64,000 nt of DNA from Zygotorulaspora mrakii (taxonomy: Eukaryota > Ascomycota > Saccharomycetes > Saccharomycetales > Saccharomycetaceae). The stretch is taken from the NCBI RefSeq assembly GCF_013402915.1, contig NC_050720.1, positions 372,001-436,000 on the forward strand, read 5' to 3'. This document shows, one piece after another, positions 40,444 to 48,342 of the stretch; the first letter of the stretch is position 1, and each line of letters opens with the position of its first letter. A program made the position numbers and the translations under genes. The notes under the pieces are model-generated. The model was not told the origin of the DNA. It did not search any database and worked only from the letters and a program-made list of their open reading frames with translations.

Positions 40444-40922
40444 ATGAGGTATGCGCACTTTCCCTTTTGGGCTCTTGGTTCATCGCATCTACTAACACAA
40501 GCAGATCGTTTCTTACCAATAATGACATACCGGTGGGCTACGTGACTCCCTCATTTCCATCATTGTATTGGCCTATAAACAACAATAGAGTCTCACTGGC
40601 GGTGTTGTACGACGTCTCTGTGATCTGGAAGTTCACCTTGTATTGGAGTCTGATTTTCAATGGCGCATTTTACGGTGTGGCAGGGCTTTGGGCAAGCTTC
40701 TCCCATAGGAAGAAAGCCGGAGGCCTCTGGATAATGGTTATATATCTGATATACGGTGGCACACAGGGCCTCATAGCAGGGACAATATCGGGTTTCCTCA
40801 TTGGAAGCATCTACAGTGCTGGATTGTTCTCCATGTCAACGTGGATCCCGCTGTGTTGTGTAATTGTTCAAATTCTATTTGACGTTTCCGTCAGTTACTC
40901 AAGATCTGCAGCCATTTTGTAA
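40444..40922 (+). CDS. MAY24: Membrane protein May24 (YPR153W), intron-containing
   Basis: Two exons: 40444-40448 (ATGAG) and 40505-40922. The 56-nt intron has donor GTATGC, branch site TACTAAC (40490-40496) and acceptor AAGCAG. Splicing gives MRSFLTNNDIPVGYVTPS and 140 residues in all. Three or four membrane segments lie at about residues 35-65, 80-100 and 105-130, with small-residue-rich repeats (GGTQGLIAGTISGFLIG). S. cerevisiae MAY24 also has a tiny first exon and an intron, which supports the call. Function is not well defined. It follows PRE9 on the same strand. Confidence 0.92.
40449..40504 (+). other. Spliceosomal intron of MAY24
   Basis: 56 nt; donor GTATGC, exact branch heptamer TACTAAC, 8 nt between branch-site end and the acceptor AG. 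Phase 2 junction (AG/A joins an Arg codon). It is very short for a yeast intron. Confidence 0.92.
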
Positions 40923-41157
40923 TGTCAATGGAGGGACCTAAATGTCACTGGTTCAGTAGCTCAGGTAGCTCAGAATAGTCCTCATTCCAAGCTTGTTCTT
41001 TATAAGCCTACTTTTGTTCCTAAAGGCGACCGTTTTCTGTGCGCGAGGCAGACAATAGGAGAACGAGTATATATAGAAGGGTAAATTGAAAAGATCTCGG
41101 GGTATAGCTGTTCAATTCTCAAAGATATAACAAAGTAACACAGTAAATATAATAAAG

Positions 41158-41688
41158 ATGTCAGCTTCTTTGATCAACCGCTCTCTCACAACAGTTAGAA
41201 CAGAGCTAGAGTTTTTACAAGAGTCTAACGTGATCTCTGAGCAGACGTTCAGAAGAATAATGGAAAGTTTGCCAGAAAGATATAATCCTAACGACTCCAA
41301 GCAACCGGTAGAAAAGGTTAGTGAGTTCGTCGAAGCTATCTATAAATTTGATCCACAACAGGATGGTGACTTGGGTCTAGTCCCTGGGGACAAGGTTGAA
41401 GTTTTGGAGAAACCATCACCCGAATGGTTCAAAGGTAGGTGTAATGGCAAGGTGGGTATGTTCCCAAGCAACTATGTTAAATCAGCGTTTTCAGGAAGCT
41501 CTTCATCCTCTAGAGCAAATCTGGCACCGCCTCCTCCTCAGTACGAGCAACAGCCATCCCAGCAAATGATGCAGCAACAGCCATCACAGCAAATGATGCA
41601 GCCACAGCCCTCTGGTAGTTCGTATCAGCAACCTTTTCCACCAGCTTCAGCTAATTATTATCAGCAACCTCCACCACCACCACAACAA

Positions 41689-41725
<37 letters not shown>

Positions 41726-41835
41726 CACCAAATAAGCCGAGCCATTTCAAAAAATTTGGCAGTCAGTTGGGTAACGCAGCAATCTTTGGTGCAGGTGCAA
41801 CGATTGGATCTGATATTGTCAACAGTATTTTCTAG
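41158..41835 (+). CDS. PIN3: SH3-domain, Gln-rich Las17-binding protein (Lsb1/Pin3 ortholog)
   Basis: A 225-residue protein (Pin3 215, Lsb1 241 in S. cerevisiae). An N-terminal helical region precedes an SH3 domain at about residues 57-110 (VEAIYKFDPQQDGDLGL, the PEWFKGR Trp, MFPSNYVK). A Pro/Gln-rich region with two near-identical QQPSQQMM repeats and a run of 14 Gln follows (11 pure CAG codons at 41692-41724). The C-terminus KKFGSQLGNAAIFGAGATIG is conserved. These proteins bind Las17 at actin patches and influence prion formation. S. cerevisiae has two copies (YGR136W, YPR154W); here there is one. Confidence 0.94.
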
Positions 41836-41938
41836 ACGAGTGGAATTCAAGAGTTATTCGTTTTTTTTTTTACTGATTAGTTTAAACAGAATATATATAG
41901 ATGTGTGAGTTTAAAAAATGGAGTTTTATATACATACG

Positions 41939-43774
41939 TCAGAAAAATCTTCCGTAGACGTGATAAATTCTATTGACAACGTTTATTCTTGAACTGTTGC
42001 TTAACTGCGAATCTGAGATTTCTTCAACATCCCTGTACCATTCGTTAAGCCTCGAGCGAGGCACCAAAAGACTTCCATACCGAGCAATACTAGAAATTTC
42101 AATAGTCAATAGACCTTGCGCTAAACAATTATCGACAGTATCCTTTTTTGCGGACTCGTCGTAATTTAATAATCTTTCAACATTATTTAAACAAGCGCCT
42201 AGGTTTTGTTTACACTCTTCAATATTCGACCAGAAGTTTCCCACTTTTATCAATCTGTAAACACATGTGGTTGTAACATATAATATCAAAAGTGCAGGTG
42301 AGACGGCGACGACACCAAAAACAAGCTGCTGGGACTGTAGCATCTTATCGATCCCATTTAATGCCAGCGAACCCTCCACTTTCGTCTTTTGAACTTGAAT
42401 TAATAAAGATCTGATAAGTCCACCTGTGACTATGTTTTTGATAGGTTTTTCCAGTTGATTTTCGTAAATTTCCATAAAATCCGTTAAATCACCATGCTCT
42501 ATTTGTTGTACTAAGGTGTCAACATCAATGTTTGAATTACTTTTCTCCTTAACAAAGCTTACTATCATTCTTGTTAAAGAATTAATCTCTGAATCTAAAG
42601 TACCTGCTGACATCATTGCTATTGAACTATCATCATCGTGTCTTACTGTGGCCCACACGTTTTTCAGGGGGATATATATCCAATTGTATATCAGACCCAT
42701 TGCAAAATCAACAACATTTTCTTGCAGAAAATGAAGGATCTTGAAGCGTGATTGCCAAATTGAAATAATCGAAGATGGCCCATAAGTAAGCACCAATAAT
42801 GCGCAAGGCCAATATCTTGTTGCTATGCTTGGTTTAGTATCACAAATCTTCTCAACATTAGAACGAAATTGCATTGTATGTTGGACCATGGAGTAAATGT
42901 TATCATTATCGTTCCCGTTGAAGAATTCTTGCAGAGCAGCTACATGCTTCCTATAATCGTCAGATATGGTGCTCTTACTGCCTGATTCAAAGGAAATAAT
43001 TAATTGACCTAGTTTCGTAGTGTAGTTCTTTGTTAAATGATCCATATAATCGATCTTTTTGTGCAGTTCGTCGCGAATCATTGCACGAGGTAAATTCAAA
43101 AAAAAATATGCCCAGCTGACAGATTTTTTAGGAAGGCCCACAAACCTAAAATCATGTACCATCATCATCTTATTCCACTTTGGTTTGACATCTTCCAAGA
43201 AATTGTGGCCCAATATTTTTAATTTCTCAGCAGAGTATTCGCTGGAAGCATCAATGGCTTTGAGCTTTTTAAAGCTATAGTTCAGTTGTCTTGAAAAAAT
43301 AGCAATTTTATTTGGTAACGTCTGTACAAAATATAATGTTGACCATAATTTGGAGTCTGATACCCTTTTATAGTATCTGGCCGATTCATAGGCCTCTGGT
43401 AAAAATGACACACACTCGCTCTTTAAAGTGTAGTAGCATAGCAATAAAGTATACTGGTAGATAGCATTTGTGACCAGATTTATTAGACCATCTTGATGTT
43501 CAATAAATTGCTCTCTTGGTAAATCGGATAAGAGATCTAATACGGTAGCATAATCCACCTCGACAACTTTCGATGAGTGTGACCGGAGAGAGGCATGGAT
43601 CTTCGCAACGATCAATTTAATTTTCTGCAATTTCTCCTGTAAACTTTGCAAATCCTCTTCTTCATCCTTATTATGTTGTTTCGGTGATAGCGAAAGCGAT
43701 AACTGCTGTAGAGAGAGTTCTAAATATTCATCAATCCTTTCTAAGTACTGCTGAATGAAAGGGTCGGTAACCAT
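41939..43774 (-). CDS. NCA2: Mitochondrial protein Nca2
   Basis: A 611-residue protein (S. cerevisiae 616). Two or more hydrophobic segments occur, near residues 312-330 and 495-515 (VFGVVAVSPALLILYVTT region). NCA2-family blocks include FVGLPKKSVSWAYFFLNLPR, ILGHNFLEDVKPKWN and LGACLNNVERLLN. Nca2 affects expression of mitochondrial ATP synthase subunits 6 and 8. The position, between the PIN3 and TPO genes, equals YPR155C. Confidence 0.94.
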   Translation of the reverse strand: MVTDPFIQQYLERIDEYLELSLQQLSLSLSPKQHNKDEEEDLQSLQEKLQKIKLIVAKIHASLRSHSSKVVEVDYATVLDLLSDLPREQFIEHQDGLINLVTNAIYQYTLLLCYYTLKSECVSFLPEAYESARYYKRVSDSKLWSTLYFVQTLPNKIAIFSRQLNYSFKKLKAIDASSEYSAEKLKILGHNFLEDVKPKWNKMMMVHDFRFVGLPKKSVSWAYFFLNLPRAMIRDELHKKIDYMDHLTKNYTTKLGQLIISFESGSKSTISDDYRKHVAALQEFFNGNDNDNIYSMVQHTMQFRSNVEKICDTKPSIATRYWPCALLVLTYGPSSIISIWQSRFKILHFLQENVVDFAMGLIYNWIYIPLKNVWATVRHDDDSSIAMMSAGTLDSEINSLTRMIVSFVKEKSNSNIDVDTLVQQIEHGDLTDFMEIYENQLEKPIKNIVTGGLIRSLLIQVQKTKVEGSLALNGIDKMLQSQQLVFGVVAVSPALLILYVTTTCVYRLIKVGNFWSNIEECKQNLGACLNNVERLLNYDESAKKDTVDNCLAQGLLTIEISSIARYGSLLVPRSRLNEWYRDVEEISDSQLSNSSRINVVNRIYHVYGRFF

Positions 43775-44089
43775 TGTTCAAATAGACACAAATGTGTTTA
43801 ATCTTGACCCCAATGTGCGATGCTTCCTTTCAAAGGAATGATAGCTTCTTACCGTTTTTCATCCAGCATCAAGAAACTTGATAATCAATAATTGAAAACG
43901 GACCAAAAAAATACATATAGACAAACCGAAGTCCGAAAACTGTAAAGTTTTAAATGTTCGGAGTTGAGTAATTACTTGCACAAAAATACAGGAGATTTCA
44001 ACAGAATGGTTGTTTGAAGGGCTTCAACAATTGTAGCTAGAAAAGACTCAAAGTCGTAAAGAAAGGCAGGTTGTTTTGTCATCTTTCTG
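43775..44089. other. Intergenic sequence upstream of NCA2
   Basis: 315 bp containing the NCA2 promoter. Nothing else recognised. It leads directly into the decayed TPO fragment. Confidence 0.4.
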
Positions 44090-44196
44090 ATAATGCATAT
44101 TGCACCAGCATATGCTATATTATCACAGAAAATGCCATATTAACTCAGGAAATAGATCCAATCTACGAGTCGATACTGAAATGAATCCATTTACTG
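44090..44196 (-). pseudogene. Relic of a TPO2/3-type polyamine transporter (internal fragment)
   Basis: Plus-strand sequence ATAATGCATATTGCACC, then GATCCAATCTACGAG and ATGAATCCAT, aligns by eye to 45829-45906 inside the TPO2/3 gene, the part coding for the NGFISVSTRRMDLIF...NMAFAGVMWII region. The relic is in the same orientation as TPO2/3, roughly 75-80% alike in matching blocks, contains a roughly 20-bp internal duplication, and is out of frame. It is best explained as the remains of a tandem TPO copy. Homology fades on both sides. Confidence 0.75.
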
Positions 44197-44463
44197 TAGT
44201 ACTGTTGTTCCACGACTCATTAAAACCGGTCTTCTATGCCTTCGTGTGAATGGCTTTGCATTTAAAGGCAGCCCACAATCCCAAGTTTCATAAGACATCA
44301 ATGATATATTAGAAGTCGTCACTCATATCCATGGCAATTTTTTATTTCTTCCATGTTGTTCTATTTGATACTTGTTTCATGCCATCGCAAGCATGGTTCA
44401 ATACGCAGATACAATCAGGATAGTGAAATTCGATAAAAATCCAAATCATTTCACGGTAGTTAA

Positions 44464-44868
44464 GAAAATTGCAGGTTCCAATATCAAGCATCAGGTTTGT
44501 TTTTTTGCAGAAAGAAGGATTTGAATTCACAGAAAGAACAACGGAAATTTATTAGACTCACCAACATTTTCAGTTTATGCTGTGACTTTTATCTAAGTAA
44601 ATACAATTTGGTCATCGAGTTTGATGGTGGTCAACATTTTTGGCCTATTGATCAGTTCGGCCGTTAAAAGAAGTTTGAAAGAGTTCAAATGAGGAACAGG
44701 ATCAAGAAGGAATTTTGTGAAGACAAAAGTCTCACTCTTCTTAGAGAGAAAGACGGCCAGGATGTCAAAAAGGAGATCGAACACATTATTGAGCTTATAA
44801 AGAAAACTGTTGAAACCAAGAGCGCTGCTATTCATTACCATCTGCATGGCAAAAAAATATTATCATGA
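44464..44868 (+). pseudogene. Degenerate Vsr-like (DUF559/EDxHD-type) endonuclease
   Basis: In frame from 44464 to a TGA at 44866-44868, with one internal TAA at 44665-44667, the sequence translates to a Vsr/restriction-like nuclease core: DFYLSKYNLVIEFDGGQHF, WPIDQFGR, stop, KKFERVQMRNRIKKEFCED, LTLLRE, then a Lys/Glu-rich helix. The pattern DFYL-x-YNL-x-IE(F/Y)DGxQHF, followed by a basic R-x-R-x-K-x-x-(F/Y)C helix, is typical of Vsr-fold nucleases and homing endonucleases of phages, large DNA viruses and bacteria. No ATG start is in frame upstream. I know of no such gene in S. cerevisiae. Function is presumably lost. Confidence 0.65.
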
Positions 44869-45004
44869 ATTAAATGGCTTAATGGCACAGTACTAACATG
44901 CTAGAGTATATAAAATACGTTGAATAAAATGAAAACATCAAAGAAAATGATAGGCACGAGGTAGTTTGCTGAAACCTAAACTCGTTTGCATGAGAAAATG
45001 ATGC

Positions 45005-46861
45005 CTAAGCATCAATTGAATCGATAGAGTAATCCTTGCTTGACAATTTGTGTCTCAACTCCTTACCCCACTTCTTGAATCCAAATGGTAATGCAATCAT
45101 CGCTGTAGAAATAAAAGCCAATAACCAACTTGCCCAATGCAATCCTAATTTGTGATACATCTGAGTTGTGAATAGAGGGAAAGCAGCACCACCCGCCGAT
45201 CTCAGGAAGACCTTGGTGGCTAGAGCACTGGAAGCGTATTGCACATAACAATCAATGATATAATTGTTCAAACTATAATAAATCAACACCATACCAAAAC
45301 CAAAGGCAATACCTGAAGAAGCGGGGCCGACCCAGATAACATGTTTTTCTGCGGTTGCACCAAGAATCCACAATGCAATAGCAGCAAATGGTGAACCAAT
45401 CATGGCTCCTAGCAAACGGTCCTCTGGCGTAGCCTTACGGGTTTTAATGAGTTTCAGGTACTGACTCTCACACCAAAATGTGAAACCCAGCGCCATTATT
45501 GCACCTATCAAAATAGGAATTAACATCAAACCAATATAGTTATCTTTGTAGCCGTAGAGCTCACTGAAAATCACTGGGTAAGCGAAGAAAAATGCGTACA
45601 GAAGGGAGTAAATCAGACAGACATAGAAACACGTCGCGTCCAGAACTGGCTCGGTTGCAGCGAAGTATAGCGGTCTGATCAGACATGCCTTCATCATCTC
45701 ATTGATACTGACACCTTGCGCTTCCTGCTCCGTCATGATTTTCGCATTGCCCGTCTCTTTTCTCAACTTCGCGGCACGTCTCTTCAAGATGACAGGCGCA
45801 TATGTTTCCGGAATGAAGGCTACAATAATCCACATCACACCGGCAAACGCCATATTGACCCAGAAAATAAGATCCATTCTACGAGTAGATACCGAGATGA
45901 ATCCATTGACAATCGGGCCCACGGCTGGTCCCGCGTAAGGTGCAAAGGCAAAGAAGGCAATAGCCTTACCTCTGGTAGAACTTGGGAACATGTCAGCGAT
46001 GGAACCACCGACAAGACACAGGGCGGAAGAGGCAAACACTCCACACAAAAACCGACACACCATCAGCCCCGAAATGTTTGGCGAGATGGCGCAAGGAATG
46101 TTGAAGATCGTGTAGAGACCCATGGAGACAAAATATGCCACTCGTCTTCCGTAAAGGTCGCTCACCGGCGACCAAATCAGAGGACCGAGCGAGAAACCAA
46201 TAACCATCAAAGACACAGAAAGCACAGCGACCTCCGACCCAACATGGTATTTCTCCGAAACCGTGAACAAACCACCCGCAATACAAGCAGAGCCGTACGC
46301 AACGCACACAACCAGGCACGAAAGGATAATCGTGAAGGACCAACGAACCCAGAGCGGCCAATTGTGCGGATTGTTGGGATCGTTCGTCACGAACGTGACG
46401 AACTCGATCTCGGGATCCAAGTCGTCCGTCTGGTTCTGGTCCGCGTTCGCGTTCTTCTCCTTGTTTATCTCCTCGCTGGAGTGCGTACCGTCTATGGAGC
46501 TGGACACCGACGACGTGCGGTCCATCTGTCTGGTCCGGGTCCGCGAGATCGCCGTCGACGTTCTCCCGATGCTCTGCAAGGTGGCCACCGGCACCAGCCC
46601 CGTCGGAGTCTCCATCGTGTACTCCTCTGGGAAAATCGCGGTTTTCGTATTCGTCTGCGGAGCATTGACATCCGGCACCGGAGCGTCCGACGTCATCCCC
46701 ATGTCCTGCAGAGACTTGACCGTTTCGGTTCTCGTCAAGCTCAGCTGGTTGCCGTTGCGGTTCGTGCCCGATGGCACGTACTCCTGTGGTTGCTGCTGGT
46801 CATCTTGGAACTGCGACGACGAGTCAGAGTTGAACGAATCAACCGATTGTAATTCCGACAT
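45005..46861 (-). CDS. TPO3: Plasma-membrane polyamine exporter (Tpo2/Tpo3 ortholog), MFS DHA1
   Basis: A 618-residue major facilitator (Tpo3 622, Tpo2 614 in S. cerevisiae). The first ATG is at 46861 (MSELQSVDSFNS). A Ser/Gln-rich cytosolic tail of about 170 residues includes VPDVNAP and FPEEYTMETPTGLV. It ends with DPNNPHNWPLWVRW, the DHA1 entry motif, followed by 12 membrane segments with the loop 2-3 motif (PVSDLYGRRVAYF) and the GPLIW/GPAVGP motifs. The family exports spermine and other polyamines. One gene replaces YGR138C and YPR156C. GC content rises sharply toward its 5' end. Confidence 0.94.
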   Translation of the reverse strand: MSELQSVDSFNSDSSSQFQDDQQQPQEYVPSGTNRNGNQLSLTRTETVKSLQDMGMTSDAPVPDVNAPQTNTKTAIFPEEYTMETPTGLVPVATLQSIGRTSTAISRTRTRQMDRTSSVSSSIDGTHSSEEINKEKNANADQNQTDDLDPEIEFVTFVTNDPNNPHNWPLWVRWSFTIILSCLVVCVAYGSACIAGGLFTVSEKYHVGSEVAVLSVSLMVIGFSLGPLIWSPVSDLYGRRVAYFVSMGLYTIFNIPCAISPNISGLMVCRFLCGVFASSALCLVGGSIADMFPSSTRGKAIAFFAFAPYAGPAVGPIVNGFISVSTRRMDLIFWVNMAFAGVMWIIVAFIPETYAPVILKRRAAKLRKETGNAKIMTEQEAQGVSINEMMKACLIRPLYFAATEPVLDATCFYVCLIYSLLYAFFFAYPVIFSELYGYKDNYIGLMLIPILIGAIMALGFTFWCESQYLKLIKTRKATPEDRLLGAMIGSPFAAIALWILGATAEKHVIWVGPASSGIAFGFGMVLIYYSLNNYIIDCYVQYASSALATKVFLRSAGGAAFPLFTTQMYHKLGLHWASWLLAFISTAMIALPFGFKKWGKELRHKLSSKDYSIDSIDA

Positions 46862-48342
46862 GTGTATCAATTGGTTCAATGCAATTAGGTATTATTATTA
46901 TTATTATTATTATTATTACGTTTATTACGTTTATTATTATTACGCCCCTGGCAAAAACCTCGAGATGTGTGTTCAGACGAGCCTTGGATGGGGATAAATT
47001 AGATGTGTGTGTGTTCTTGAAATGAACCAAAAAGCAAATGTTTTTTTTTTATTATTAGTGCCAAACTATATTACAGCTCCCCTTTTTCAATCCGGATAAA
47101 AGAATATTCCTCGGATGCGCCGTGCCCGAATCTTGAACTCGACCAAATCTGTATCTAAAAAATGGATCAGTAACCTGATTGCAGACCGAAATACCAAGTC
47201 TTCACCACAAGACAAACACTCACACCTCTACACATATATATATCCACACAGATATCCAGACGTATATATATATCCACGCAAACGACAAGAAATAAGAGTC
47301 TTTTACACAACTTTTTTTCTGTTTTTCCCACTGCGTCACACGAATGTACATGTAAGTTTCTCAAAATACGTTTGTTTTGGTTTAACTAAAAGAACTCGGG
47401 TTTGAAGACCACAGTGCGAAAACAATGCAACAGCCGCCGCATTGGGAAATTATGTAGCTGAGCGATACAAACAGCCATGCCCGAACAATAACCTCAGCAG
47501 CATCTGCAAATCTTGCACAGAGTTGCGCAGAGTTGCACAAAACTGCCCAAAACTGCCCGACACACACACACAGACAGTACGTGGTGCAGAGGCCCGGATC
47601 CTGTGTGACCGGCTAAAAACGAGCTCGCGAGGCAGAACGAGATGGTTGCGTCGTTGCGTCGTTGCCCTGTTGCTCTGGCCTGCCGTGCGTTGCGGTGTGT
47701 TCCGAGCGATTTTTTGTTTTTCTCTCGCACACAGGCGAGCGCAGCGAGGCGTGTGCTAGACGGCCACTGCAGAGAATTTTGGCTTCTGAAGAATGGCCGC
47801 TCTGCGGAGCAGGAGGGCAGCGCGGTGCTGGCGTGTGGACCCGCAACCAAGTCCGTCGGCGGACGGGGTCGGAGCCCTGCGCCGAGGGTTCGGAGGGCTG
47901 GGGGGCTGGAGGGTTCCAGAGGGTTCCAGAGGGTTCCAGAGAAGCGTCTGCCGTGAGGGGTGATGTGCGCTCGGATTCTCCGGTTGGTGTCCACACGGCC
48001 TGTTGCGTACGAGCGGGTGGACCAGCGTTGGATCGGCGGCTATCGTTCATTTGGCACGAGAGGGGCGTCGCGGTGCGACTGGTGCAGGTCGAGTGTGGAT
48101 AAAACGTTGAGCAGCCCCAGAGCACAGATGAGAAGTCGCGACGACGGGGCACGGGAAGTGCGAATGCGCAGGCGGCGGCACAGCTCGGGCTGGGTGGAGG
48201 GGTGTGTCTCGAGGGCGAGCAATTACCCGGCCCGGCGCAGCGGGGCTGTCGCAGAGGGTCGTTCGCCCGGTGGGCTCGGGTGATATCAGCTCAGCTTGCA
48301 CGCTTTGGCACCAGCAGTCTGAGCGCAACAGAGCACTGATAG
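46862..48342. other. 1.5-kb divergent TPO3-CBF2 promoter region with repeats and GC-rich island
   Basis: Next to TPO3 is an (ATT)n microsatellite (46889-46945). The middle holds TA-rich 'TATATATATATCCAC' motifs twice (47237 and 47264 areas) and a short CA run (47561-47572). From about 47560 the sequence becomes very GC-rich (43 of 60 bases in 48181-48240), with three perfect copies of GGGTTCCAGA (47911-47940) and a reverse Reb1 site TTACCCG (48223-48229). Long overlapping ORFs on both strands here reflect lack of A/T-rich stop codons, and I do not accept them as genes. Confidence 0.6.

Noticed and set aside
45716..46852. A 378-codon plus-strand ORF antisense to TPO3
   Set aside because: It runs opposite to a conserved transporter in a GC-rich stretch, translates to Arg/His-rich low complexity, and has no independent support.
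47613..48283. Several 100-180-codon ORFs on both strands upstream of CBF2
   Set aside because: They overlap one another in the GC-rich island, where stop codons are scarce by composition, show low-complexity Arg/Ser/Pro translations, and match no family I know.
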